The translations under genes were made by a program, and so were the position numbers. The notes under the pieces were generated by a model. The model was not told the DNA's origin, searched no databases, and worked only from the letters and a program-made list of their open reading frames with translations. Positions 1-8,109 of a stretch of DNA of 9,202 nt are shown piece after piece; position 1 is the stretch's first letter; every line of letters begins with the position of its first letter. The DNA comes from Myxococcales bacterium (GTDB lineage: Bacteria; Myxococcota; Polyangia; Polyangiales; Polyangiaceae): positions 1-9,202 of the forward strand of contig JAGQIY010000072.1 of NCBI GenBank assembly GCA_020430865.1. Direction: 5' to 3'.

Positions 1-4
1 CCCC

Positions 5-2062
5 ATGATTTCTGAGGACGTGAGTGATGGCTTTTGCATAGCTTCAGAGCCGATGCACGACCCCGAGCGCGACGCGGCGGAGCCCCCCGAGGAGCCAGAA
101 GCCGAGTCTTCCGCCGCCGTTCGTGCGCCGAGGGATCCAGAGCGGGGGACGCCGCCCCCGTCGGCCGACGTCGAGGCGTCCAGCCCGCCCGACGTGGCCG
201 GACTCGACGGAAACGAGAAGCGCCTCGCGCGCTGGCTGCTGGCGGTCATGGTGGCGATGTTCACGGGCTTCGCGGCGCTCTACGTGCACCGCCTGAGCAA
301 CTTCATGCTGGGTGACATGGAGTTCACCGGCTGGGTCGGCCCCATCGCCGAGCGCTTCGGCGGCGCCGAGCGCCCGTACATCGACTTCGTCTTGCCGATT
401 CCTCCGGGAAGCTTTCTTCTCCTGCGCGGAATTCAGCTGGCCACCGGCAAGGCGCTCTTGCTCCAGGAGCTGTGGGTCGCGGCGATCGCCCACCTCCTGA
501 TGGGCCTGCTCGGGTACGCGATGGCGCGTCCCCTGGTCGGTCGCCTCAACGCGTTGCTGGTCAGCATCGGCACGCTGGTCATCGTGCTCCAGATCCACAA
601 GGAGTGCGCCTACGATCACACCGCTCAGCTGATGGCCTGGAGCTCGCTCGTGCTCGGCCTGCACGCTTCGCTGAGCGGCGAGGATCGCCGGCGTCAGCTT
701 CGACTGTGGGCCGCGAGCGGCGTCTGTGCGGGGCTCACGCTGCTGTTCAAGCAGAGCACGGGAGTCGGCGTGATCGCGGGCTGGCTGGTGGCTCACGGCT
801 ACTTCGCGGTGATCCGCTGGCTACGCCGCGTACCGATCACCGATCGTCGGGTGGCGATGTCCTGGGCGGGAGGCCTGGCCGTGGGTGTGGCGCTCACCGC
901 TGGTGTCGTGCTGGCCATCGGGAGCACCCTGGGCGCCTTCTGGCAAGCCGTGTTCAGCGATGGCGCCGAGCTGAAGGGGGGCCGCTACAAGCTGGTCTTC
1001 AACCTCTTCAGCTACGTCTTCCGACACGACGCCTACCCCGCGTCATTCTTCTTCAGCATGTTGCTGGTCGCTGTTTTGCTCCGCTGGCTAAAGCTGCGTG
1101 GAAATTTTGACCTCCACCGACCCGCCAGCGAGCCTCTCGATCAGCGCGCCGCGCGCTGGATCGGCGGCGCGCTGATCGCGGTCTTCGGGCTGGCGATCGT
1201 CTTGCTCATCGCTCAGGTTCGCGAGACCTGGGGAGCGGGGGTGTTCTGGCTCAAGCAAACCCAGAACATCCCGGCGTTCGGGCTATTCTTCGGCTGCGTG
1301 GTCTTCGTCGGCCAGCTGCGCAGCAACCGCTCGCGAACGCCCGTGCTCGGACACCAGCTCAACGGCTTCACGCTGGCCGTGCTCGCCACGTCCCTGCTCC
1401 ACAACGCGTCATTCCCCGGTCTACGCCCGTTCTACGACAACAACCCGATCATCCCGCTCGCGTTCGTCTTCATCTGCATCGCCCTGGAACGGGCGAGGCT
1501 GCGCTGGGTGAAGTGGGCGAGCTTTGGCTTGGTGTTGCTGGGTCTGCTGGGGCCCAAGTTTCACCGCGCGCTGAGCGATGGAATCTACGTGGGACACTCC
1601 GGTCACTGGGCGGGCCTCTACGTCAACGAGCGGGGCGCAGAAGTGGTGCGCGCCGCGCTGCGCGTCCGTGAACTGGCGAAGCCGGACGACAGCGTGCTCG
1701 TGCTGCCAGAGGACGTGGAGTTCCGGCGCCTCGTCGATCGACCGCGACCGCCCGTGCTGGGTGCCATCCTCTTCGTCGATCAGTACCCCAAGCGCCTGGT
1801 CGAGCACGACATTCGCGCCATCGACGCGCACTTGCCCAAGGTGATCGTGATCCACCCGCGACAGAAACGGCTGTGGAAGGTGTTGTTCGACCTGTGGTCG
1901 ACGGACAGCGGCACCGCTCGGTTGATGCGCCACGTGCGCGACGATCTTCTGCCGAAGTACTACAGGCGCGACAGCTCTTTCCGCACGGTATTCTTTCGAG
2001 AGCGGGCCCTGATGGACATCTACGTGCGCAGGGACGACGTCGAGTCGGCCCCATCGCCTTGA
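5..2062 (+). CDS. GT-C-type polytopic membrane glycosyltransferase, substrate unknown
   Basis: The protein has 685 residues. Residues 1-75 form a hydrophilic tail rich in Pro, Glu, Asp and Ala, probably disordered and cytoplasmic. About ten hydrophobic segments follow between residues 76 and 515, then a soluble C-terminal part (about 540-680). The first loop carries an acidic residue after the first membrane segment (LGDMEF, Asp104) and the pattern PYIDFVLPIPPG (124-135). The former matches the catalytic-Asp position and the latter a common loop motif of ArnT/PMT-like GT-C enzymes that use polyprenyl-phosphate sugars. YDHTAQLM (203-210) and FKQSTG (248-253) also resemble that superfamily. The role inferred is transfer of a sugar to a periplasmic acceptor; donor and acceptor cannot be read from sequence. 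Only four bases precede the ATG, so the start is uncertain. Met17 (base 53) is an alternative, and an upstream extension cannot be excluded. The gene converges with rodA and is not part of that operon. Confidence 0.75.
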   Translation: MISEDVSDGFCIASEPMHDPERDAAEPPEEPEAESSAAVRAPRDPERGTPPPSADVEASSPPDVAGLDGNEKRLARWLLAVMVAMFTGFAALYVHRLSNFMLGDMEFTGWVGPIAERFGGAERPYIDFVLPIPPGSFLLLRGIQLATGKALLLQELWVAAIAHLLMGLLGYAMARPLVGRLNALLVSIGTLVIVLQIHKECAYDHTAQLMAWSSLVLGLHASLSGEDRRRQLRLWAASGVCAGLTLLFKQSTGVGVIAGWLVAHGYFAVIRWLRRVPITDRRVAMSWAGGLAVGVALTAGVVLAIGSTLGAFWQAVFSDGAELKGGRYKLVFNLFSYVFRHDAYPASFFFSMLLVAVLLRWLKLRGNFDLHRPASEPLDQRAARWIGGALIAVFGLAIVLLIAQVRETWGAGVFWLKQTQNIPAFGLFFGCVVFVGQLRSNRSRTPVLGHQLNGFTLAVLATSLLHNASFPGLRPFYDNNPIIPLAFVFICIALERARLRWVKWASFGLVLLGLLGPKFHRALSDGIYVGHSGHWAGLYVNERGAEVVRAALRVRELAKPDDSVLVLPEDVEFRRLVDRPRPPVLGAILFVDQYPKRLVEHDIRAIDAHLPKVIVIHPRQKRLWKVLFDLWSTDSGTARLMRHVRDDLLPKYYRRDSSFRTVFFRERALMDIYVRRDDVESAPSP

Positions 2063-2121
2063 CGCGAGGCCGCACAGCCGCCCAGTCCGGGCCGGCGGAC
2101 GCCTCTGGAGCGGCTGGTTTG

Positions 2122-2138
2122 GGGGTGAGGTGCACCCC
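2122..2138. terminator. candidate hairpin between convergent genes
   Basis: GGGGTG (2122-2127) and CACCCC (2133-2138) form a perfect 6-bp stem around a 5-nt loop. It lies 59 nt after the stop of the glycosyltransferase gene and 34 nt after the stop of rodA. Its place between two convergent genes suits a shared transcription end. Neither strand has a U-tract after the stem (C-run on plus, CAAACC on minus), so it is not a canonical intrinsic terminator. It may only be a transcript-end stabiliser, or chance in GC-rich DNA. Confidence 0.3.
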
Positions 2139-2172
2139 TCCCCCCCGACGAGCCTCGATCGGACTCACATGG

Positions 2173-3288
2173 TCAGCGTCGCATCGAGACGTTCATCAAT
2201 AGGCCGAAGGCGATACACATCGTCACGATGCTGGAGCCGCCGTACGAGAAGAGCGGCAACGTGATGCCGACCACGGGGAGCAAGCCGAGCACCATCCCGA
2301 CGTTCGCCAGAGTGTGCCAGAAGATGATCGCTCCCATCCCGATCGCGAGGGCGGCGCCGAAGCGATCCTTGGCCTGTGAGGCGATGTGAATCGACCAGAC
2401 GCACAGGAAGGCGTAGAGCGCCAGCAGCACGATGCACCCGAGCAGGCCCCAATCCTCGGCGAACACCGCGAACGGGAAGTCGCTGAACTGATCCGGCAAG
2501 AAGCCGAACTGGTTCTGCGTACCCTGCATGAAGCCCTGCCCCATCAGGCCACCATTTCCGATCGCCGTCTTCGACTGGAACGCGTGCCACCCGGTGCCTG
2601 TCTTGTCGGCCTCGGGATCCAGAAACGCCGTCACGCGACCCTTCTGGTAGTCGTGCATCAGGTAGTTCCAGGCGATCACGGCGAACGCCAGGCTGCTGAA
2701 GCCGAGCACCGCGATGCTGCTCCTCCGGATCTTGGTCATCGCCAGGATCGAGAACGCGGTCAACACGTAGACCAGGGACGTCCCGAGGTCCGGTTGCTTC
2801 ATGACGAGGATGAACGGGACTGCCGTCAGCAGCCCGGGCAACCACAGATCGAACAGCGTGCGCGGCTCGGTCTTTGGATCGTCGTGCACCGCCCGCGCCA
2901 GCGCGAGCACGACCAGCACCTTCATGAACTCCGAAGGCTGGAAGGTGAAGGAGCCGATCTGAAACCACCGAATCGACCCGCGAATGCCGGTCCCGAAGAC
3001 GAACAGGAGGATCAGCGTGACGATGCCGCCTCCGTAGAGGAAGTACGCGAAGCGCTCGAAGTGTCGATAGTCTATGGCTGCGACCAGGATGGCGAGCAGC
3101 ACCCCCACCACCAACCAGTAGACCTGCGAGACATAGATGTCCGCGAGAGACTTCTTCGAGGAGACGTCGAGGTACACGCTGGTGGCGCTGTACAGGTTCA
3201 CGACGCCGATCACGCCGATCGCCGCGCACACCAGGAACAGCGGCCAGTCGAAATGCTCACGACCGCTCACCCGCTCAGAGCCCAGCAT
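2173..3288 (-). CDS. rodA: rod-shape-determining protein RodA, SEDS peptidoglycan glycosyltransferase
   Basis: RodA (mrdB) polymerises lipid II into glycan strands for the lateral wall and works in complex with PBP2, encoded just upstream. The 371 residues match the family length and are mostly membrane segments, roughly ten. Visible SEDS motifs are IRWFQIG with QPSEFMK (106-123), KQPDLGTS (164-171), RVTAFLDP (218-225), SKTAIGNGGLMGQG (239-252), the loop FLPDQFSDFPFAVFAEDWG (263-281) and LPLFSYGGSS (344-353). Asp270 in SDF aligns with the catalytic Asp of RodA/FtsW. The loop differs from the usual LPE-x-x-TDFIF-x-x-x-x-EE: the first Glu is Asp266, Thr is Ser269, Ile is Pro272 and the second Glu of EE is Asp279. 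The start ATG has GGGGGA close upstream (3291-3296). The gene begins 21 nt after the mrdA stop and is last in the operon. RodA is preferred over FtsW because of the adjacent mrdA and mreBCD. Confidence 0.95.
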   Translation of the reverse strand: MLGSERVSGREHFDWPLFLVCAAIGVIGVVNLYSATSVYLDVSSKKSLADIYVSQVYWLVVGVLLAILVAAIDYRHFERFAYFLYGGGIVTLILLFVFGTGIRGSIRWFQIGSFTFQPSEFMKVLVVLALARAVHDDPKTEPRTLFDLWLPGLLTAVPFILVMKQPDLGTSLVYVLTAFSILAMTKIRRSSIAVLGFSSLAFAVIAWNYLMHDYQKGRVTAFLDPEADKTGTGWHAFQSKTAIGNGGLMGQGFMQGTQNQFGFLPDQFSDFPFAVFAEDWGLLGCIVLLALYAFLCVWSIHIASQAKDRFGAALAIGMGAIIFWHTLANVGMVLGLLPVVGITLPLFSYGGSSIVTMCIAFGLLMNVSMRR

Positions 3289-3309
3289 GTTCCCCCGACA
3301 CGTGACGCC

Positions 3310-5223
3310 TCACGGAACCCCACGATCCCGTTTGGCAGTCGAGCGCTCACTCAGGCGCTTCTCGCGGAGCTTCTGCCAGTCGCGGACGACCTGCATCGCC
3401 ACCGGCACGGCTGCCTTGCCACCCGCTCCGCCGTGCTCCACCAGCACCACGATGGCGATCTCCGGCGAATGCGCTGGCGCGTAACCGGCGAACCAGGCGT
3501 GATCCCGGTTGAAGTACCAGACCTTGTGCGGGTCGACGTCCTTGGGCGTACGACGGCTGACCTGGGCAGTCCCCGTCTTGCCCGCCATGTCGACGCCCGG
3601 GATTCGCGCCTTGTGCGCTGTGCCCTCGCGTTCGGCGACCACACCGACCAACCCCGACTTGACCAGAGCGAGGTTCTCCGGGTCCACCTCCACCAGGCGT
3701 CGCACGCGAGGTGGGAACTCCTGGACGATGGTGCCGTCGCTGGTCTCGATGCTGCGTACGACCTGAGGCTGGTAGAGCGTGCCGCCGTTCGCCAGCGCGG
3801 CGTAGCCGAGAGTGAGCTGCAGCACGCTGACCGTCGACGCTCCCTGGCCGATGGCGCTGAGCAGCGTGAATCCGCCGCGGAACGCGCCCCGATAGCGCCG
3901 AGTGTACCAGGCGCGCGTTGGCATACGTCCGCGCGCCTCGGGGTTGATGCCGATGCCGGTCTTCACACCGAAACCGAAGTCCATGCCCATCGCGCTCAGG
4001 CGATCGATATGGATGCCTTCACCCAACGAGTAGAAGTAGGTGTTGCAGGAGCGCACGATCGCCTCGTGCAGGCGCACGTTGCGGTGGACGCCGGTACAAC
4101 GGAAGTAGCGACGTCCGTACTCGTAGCCCCCCCGACAATCCACCACGCTCCGGGGCGTGATCACGTGATCTGCGAGCCCAGCGAGCGCCGCGAAAGGCTT
4201 GAACGTCGACCCCGGCGGATATGCCGCGGAAACGGTCTTGTCCAGCGTCGGCTTCAGCGGATCGGAGTAGAGCTTGCGGAAAGCATCGCGTACCGCCTGC
4301 TTGCCGCTGGAGCCGCTGAGGATGTTGGGGTCATAGCTCGGCTTCGACAGTGCCGCGAGGATACGTCCGGTGCGGACATCGACCACCACGACGGCGCCGG
4401 CCACCTGACCGCGCATGGCGCGTTCCACCGACTGCATCAGCTCGATGTCCAGGGTCAGGGAGATATCGCGACCAGGCACTGGGTCGAGGCGACGCGGCTC
4501 GTCCAGGTACTGGTCCTCGAGATCCTCGCGGTTGAGCTTCGCGCGCCGGCCGCCCAGCACCTTCTTCCAGCCGCGCTGACCGATCAGGTAGCTCTCCCAG
4601 CGGCGCTCGACGCCGACGGCGCCGAGGCGATCGCCAGCGCGGTAGCCACGACCGTCGAGGCGGGCCAAGGTGTCCGGGTCGACCTCGCGCATGTAGCCAA
4701 GGATGTGCGCCGCGAGCTCACCATAGGGGTAGTAGCGAACCGGCACCGGGGCGACCTCGACGCCATTGAGATCGCGCTCATGGGTCTCCAGCGCGGCGAC
4801 CGCATCTCGATCGACGTCGACCTTGAGCAGCGTTTGCTGGTCGCGCCGGGAGCCGTTGCTCAGCTTCACGATCCGCTCGCGTAGCTCCTTCTCGTCCCCT
4901 TCCTCGAGCCCCATCAACTCGACCACGCGCGGCCAGGTCTTCTCCATGTCGATGATGGAGGGCACGACATAGACGTTGTAGGACGGGCGGTTGCCCGCCA
5001 GCACGCGACCCTGCGAATCACGAATCACCCCACGGCTCGTCGCCAGGGTGCGCTCGCGGATGATGTTGCGCAGCGCCTGAGCGTGATGGAGGTCGTGCTC
5101 GATCAGCTGCAGCTGAACCAGGCGTCCGACCAGCAAGCCGAACGTCAGCAACACCACCAGCACCATCCAGCTGTAGCGGCGGCGAAACTCGCCGACGTCG
5201 GAACGCTGCACCAGGATGGTCAC
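3310..5223 (-). CDS. mrdA: penicillin-binding protein 2, elongasome peptidoglycan transpeptidase
   Basis: PBP2 cross-links new peptidoglycan during side-wall growth and is the cognate transpeptidase of RodA. The 637 residues are close to the length of E. coli PBP2. A short cytoplasmic stretch is followed by one membrane anchor (about 18-38). The PBP dimerisation/pedestal region starts at TSRGVIRDSQGRVLAGN (62-78) and extends to about 240. The transpeptidase domain runs from about 255 to 615. All three catalytic motifs are intact: STFK (Ser339 nucleophile, Lys342), SCN (392-394) and KTGTAQ (549-554). The start is GTG, chosen because its GTGA overlaps the mreD stop by 4 nt and GGGGAG lies 9 nt upstream inside mreD. 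The gene is fourth in the operon, and the overlap suggests translational coupling to mreD. Nothing looks truncated. It is a class B enzyme with no glycosyltransferase domain, so RodA would supply that activity. Confidence 0.96.
   Translation of the reverse strand: MTILVQRSDVGEFRRRYSWMVLVVLLTFGLLVGRLVQLQLIEHDLHHAQALRNIIRERTLATSRGVIRDSQGRVLAGNRPSYNVYVVPSIIDMEKTWPRVVELMGLEEGDEKELRERIVKLSNGSRRDQQTLLKVDVDRDAVAALETHERDLNGVEVAPVPVRYYPYGELAAHILGYMREVDPDTLARLDGRGYRAGDRLGAVGVERRWESYLIGQRGWKKVLGGRRAKLNREDLEDQYLDEPRRLDPVPGRDISLTLDIELMQSVERAMRGQVAGAVVVVDVRTGRILAALSKPSYDPNILSGSSGKQAVRDAFRKLYSDPLKPTLDKTVSAAYPPGSTFKPFAALAGLADHVITPRSVVDCRGGYEYGRRYFRCTGVHRNVRLHEAIVRSCNTYFYSLGEGIHIDRLSAMGMDFGFGVKTGIGINPEARGRMPTRAWYTRRYRGAFRGGFTLLSAIGQGASTVSVLQLTLGYAALANGGTLYQPQVVRSIETSDGTIVQEFPPRVRRLVEVDPENLALVKSGLVGVVAEREGTAHKARIPGVDMAGKTGTAQVSRRTPKDVDPHKVWYFNRDHAWFAGYAPAHSPEIAIVVLVEHGGAGGKAAVPVAMQVVRDWQKLREKRLSERSTAKRDRGVP
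5220..5223 (-). promoter_or_regulatory. GTGA stop/start overlap coupling mreD to mrdA
   Basis: On the minus strand the bases GTGA contain the GTG start of mrdA and the TGA stop of mreD. A good ribosome binding sequence, GGGGAG at 5233-5238, lies 9 nt upstream of the GTG within the last mreD codons. This fixes the mrdA start and points to coupled translation of the two proteins. Confidence 0.8.
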
Positions 5224-5771
5224 GTCGTTGGACTCCCCGCCGCGCCGCCTCCCGCACCGCCATGGATGCGCTGAGCCAGACCAAACACGAAGGGCGCGAA
5301 CACCGCCGTCGCCAACGCGTGCGGCACGGCGATACCAACGAGCTCCACCGGCCGGTGCGCGTCGGCTCCGAAGATCGCCAGCAGCATCAGCACGATACCG
5401 GCTTCAATCAGCGCGAAAACGAATGCGAGAGTCATCTGGGTGAGCTTGGTCTGGGCCGTAAGCCTGACCCCAGCGATACGCGAAAGCCACCACACGCTAA
5501 CCAGCACGAAGGCGAACAGCCCGAGCGGCGCGCCCGAGAAGACGTCGATCAGGTAGCCCAGCAAGAACGCGATCAACGCTCCCCGGGGCATCGACAGTTC
5601 GTGAACGCCGAGATAGATCACCAACGGCAGCACCAGGCTCGGGGTACCGTTGATCTCGCCCACTCCGGTCAGCGACGAGAGCAAGCGGTTGATGGGACCG
5701 AACAGGCGATACAGGTTCCCCTGGATCAACGTCAGCAGGATCCCCATCCCGATCAAACCGAGCGTACGCAT
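5220..5771 (-). CDS. mreD: rod-shape-determining membrane protein MreD
   Basis: MreD is a small polytopic inner-membrane protein that pairs with MreC to link cytoplasmic MreB filaments to RodA and PBP2. The 183 residues are slightly more than the usual 160-170. Five or six hydrophobic segments are visible (about 4-22, 44-60, 63-80, 83-102, 112-136, 143-167). The family signature is GYLIDVFSGAPLGLFAF (72-88), matching the G-x-x-x-D-x-x-x-x-x-P-L-G pattern of MreD. The C-terminus is a short Gly/Ala-rich tail (170-183), which accounts for part of the extra length. The ATG follows the mreC stop by 3 nt (TGAGCAATG) with no clear ribosome binding site, so re-initiation after mreC is likely. The family diverges strongly in sequence; the call rests on topology, signature and the position between mreC and mrdA. 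Confidence 0.9.
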   Translation of the reverse strand: MRTLGLIGMGILLTLIQGNLYRLFGPINRLLSSLTGVGEINGTPSLVLPLVIYLGVHELSMPRGALIAFLLGYLIDVFSGAPLGLFAFVLVSVWWLSRIAGVRLTAQTKLTQMTLAFVFALIEAGIVLMLLAIFGADAHRPVELVGIAVPHALATAVFAPFVFGLAQRIHGGAGGGAAGSPTT

Positions 5772-5774
5772 TGC

Positions 5775-6641
5775 TCACGGTGTCTTCGGCTTGGCGCCTT
5801 CAGGGGTGCAACGTTGGGTGTCGCTGAGCACGATCAGCACCTCCTCGAGGCGCGAGTAGTCGACTGTCGGCTCCGCCTGAACCGTCTGATAGATGCCGAA
5901 ATCGCGTTTCTCGACCTTCGTCACGCGCGCCACGGGAATGCCTTTCGGGAAGCGACAACCCACGCCGCTCGTGAGCAGCAGATCGCCGACGTCCACCTCA
6001 TCGGAGCGCTTCACGTACTCGACGCTCACCGCGTAGCGATTGCGATCGCCGACGCCACGCACGAAGCCGCGCGCGCCGGTACGTTCGACCACGACGTCGA
6101 CGCCAAAGCCGCTGTCGACGGTCAGGCGAACGTCGACGGAGTCCCCGGCCCCACGCAGCACCGTGCCGACGACGCCGTCGACGCTCACCACGGGCATGTT
6201 CTGCTGCACCTCGGTGCTCGGCGCGTCGAGCGTCACGTGTGCCACGCGGAAATATTCCGTCGTGTCCTTGCCGATCACCAGCGCACTGAGCGTTTCCTGA
6301 GGGATCTCGTCGCGGAGCCCGAGCAGGCGCTTCAAGCGCCGGTTCTCGGCACGCTCGTTCTCGAGCTGCCTCACCTCGTCCCTTAGACGCGCGTTCTCGA
6401 AGGCCAGCTTGTCGTTGTCGGTCTTCACGTCCACCAGGTAGACGTAGTCACCGATGAGACGAGACACGCCGCGGGCGATGGCCGCGGAGGCGTACTGGAT
6501 CGGCGTCGTGACGCGCATGATCACGCGGTCGACGACGCTCATGTTCTCCGGCTTGCGGATCCGGGTGCGCAACACGAAGAACGGCAGCGCCAGGAGCAGC
6601 ACTACCAGGATCGTGTCTCGATAACGCTTCCAAGAGCCCAT
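5775..6641 (-). CDS. mreC: rod-shape-determining protein MreC
   Basis: MreC is a bitopic, mainly periplasmic scaffold that binds PBP2 and activates the RodA-PBP2 synthase. The 288 residues comprise a basic N-terminus (WKRYRD), one membrane segment (about 10-25), a linker, a predicted coiled coil rich in Leu, Glu, Asn and Arg (about 73-109), and the double beta-barrel domain (about 117-275). The most recognisable motif is LLTSGVGCRFPKGIPVARV (222-240), the family's TSG-x-x-x-x-FP-x-G-I-PV sequence. The last 13 residues form a Lys/Pro-rich tail with one Cys (278). GAGG lies 7 nt before the ATG. The gene follows mreB after 96 nt and precedes mreD by 3 nt. No sign of truncation is visible. Confidence 0.95.
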   Translation of the reverse strand: MGSWKRYRDTILVVLLLALPFFVLRTRIRKPENMSVVDRVIMRVTTPIQYASAAIARGVSRLIGDYVYLVDVKTDNDKLAFENARLRDEVRQLENERAENRRLKRLLGLRDEIPQETLSALVIGKDTTEYFRVAHVTLDAPSTEVQQNMPVVSVDGVVGTVLRGAGDSVDVRLTVDSGFGVDVVVERTGARGFVRGVGDRNRYAVSVEYVKRSDEVDVGDLLLTSGVGCRFPKGIPVARVTKVEKRDFGIYQTVQAEPTVDYSRLEEVLIVLSDTQRCTPEGAKPKTP

Positions 6642-6737
6642 TGCTCAGCCTCGCCGCCGCGCTCCCGGAGAACCCCGAAGAACGGCACTGCCACTCGAGC
6701 TAGCACAGCGTGCCATTCGTCTCCGCCTCGGCCCGGC
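6642..6737 (-). other. mreB-mreC intergenic gap with weak dyad
   Basis: This 96-nt gap is the only sizeable spacing in the operon. It contains GGCAC (6684-6688) and GTGCC (6710-6714), which could pair, enclosing two overlapping 6-nt palindromes (CTCGAG and GCTAGC, 6694-6704). No U-tract follows, so I do not call a terminator. A processing or attenuation site that uncouples abundant MreB from the membrane subunits is possible but unproven. Confidence 0.3.
6649..6652 (-). promoter_or_regulatory. ribosome binding site of mreC
   Basis: On the minus strand GAGG sits 7 nt upstream of the mreC ATG. It supports the chosen start and shows that mreC can be initiated independently of mreB, which ends about 100 nt earlier. 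An in-frame TGA lies two codons before the ATG, so the protein cannot begin further upstream. Confidence 0.65.
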
Positions 6738-7793
<1,056 letters not shown>

Positions 7794-7961
7794 TCAGGGC
7801 ACCAGGGCGCCGACGGAGCCGGTAGGCCGGGGACCGTCGAGGGGAGGATGGGGGCTCAGGTCGGGGAAAGCTAGCGCAGGATCGGCGATCTTCGCGGTGA
7901 AGTCCAAGAAAGGGGCGGCTGCGGCGGCGACCTCGCCGGGGTGTTTCGTGAATTTGGCCAT
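7794..7961 (-). CDS. possible 55-residue leader ORF upstream of mreB
   Basis: An ATG on the minus strand opens 55 codons that end 24 nt before the mreB start. AAGGA lies upstream, but its spacing of about 11 nt is long. The predicted peptide begins MAKFTKHPGEVAAAAAP, has no membrane segment and is Pro/Ala-rich toward the end. I recognise no family. Against coding, the codons lack the strong G/C third-position bias of the neighbours (many CCT, AAA, GAT, CAT, CTA) and the frame stays open upstream without a clear reason. For it, the ATG lies in the AT-rich island with a purine-rich sequence before it, and mreB has no obvious ribosome binding site of its own. It may be a non-coding leader of mreB instead. 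Confidence 0.2.
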   Translation of the reverse strand: MAKFTKHPGEVAAAAAPFLDFTAKIADPALAFPDLSPHPPLDGPRPTGSVGALVP

Positions 7962-7966
7962 ATAAA
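7961..7966 (+). promoter_or_regulatory. candidate -10 element for the ppiD-like gene
   Basis: TATAAA matches the sigma-70 -10 consensus at five of six bases and lies in the most AT-rich part of the divergent region. No sequence resembling TTGACA occurs 16-18 nt upstream, and there is no extended -10. A transcript from here would have a leader of about 140 nt that includes the 8007-8030 hairpin. The same bases overlap the ATG of the doubtful minus-strand leader ORF. Confidence 0.2.
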
Positions 7967-8006
7967 CGGCGTTCCTTTGGGTGCGCTTTCTCCGCAGGCG
8001 GCCGCA

Positions 8007-8030
8007 GGGGCCCGCCGAAGGCGACGCCCC
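8007..8030. other. GC-rich interrupted hairpin
   Basis: GGGGC (8007-8011) pairs with GCCCC (8026-8030). Inside it, CGCC (8013-8016) pairs with GGCG (8020-8023) around a GAA triloop, with a 1-nt/2-nt internal loop between the stems. That gives nine G-C pairs. No T-tract follows on either strand. It lies about 80 nt before the ppiD-like start, within the likely leader. It may be an RNA structural element, or chance in very GC-rich DNA. Confidence 0.35.
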
Positions 8031-8109
8031 AGCGCCCCCGGCGATTCCCCGCCGCCGACCGATCGCAGCCTTATCAAGCGGGGAGGGGCGCGCTACCTTC
8101 CCGGTGCCC

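Noticed and set aside
2165..3229. 354-codon minus-strand frame overlapping rodA
   Set aside because: It is a frame-shifted reading of rodA, Arg-rich with no membrane segments or motifs, while the rodA frame carries every SEDS signature.
2386..4884. 832-codon plus-strand open frame
   Set aside because: It lies antisense to rodA and mrdA, which have full family motifs. Its product is a His/Arg/Gln/Asp-rich sequence with no domains, the usual shadow of strongly G/C-ending codons.
5262..6386. 374-codon plus-strand frame antisense to mreC and mreD
   Set aside because: Low-complexity His/Gln/Arg composition without recognisable domains; the opposite strand encodes clear MreC and MreD.
6684..6714. 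possible terminator between mreB and mreC
   Set aside because: The stem is only 5 bp with a long loop and no T-tract on the transcribed strand, and mreC lacks a separate promoter that I can recognise.
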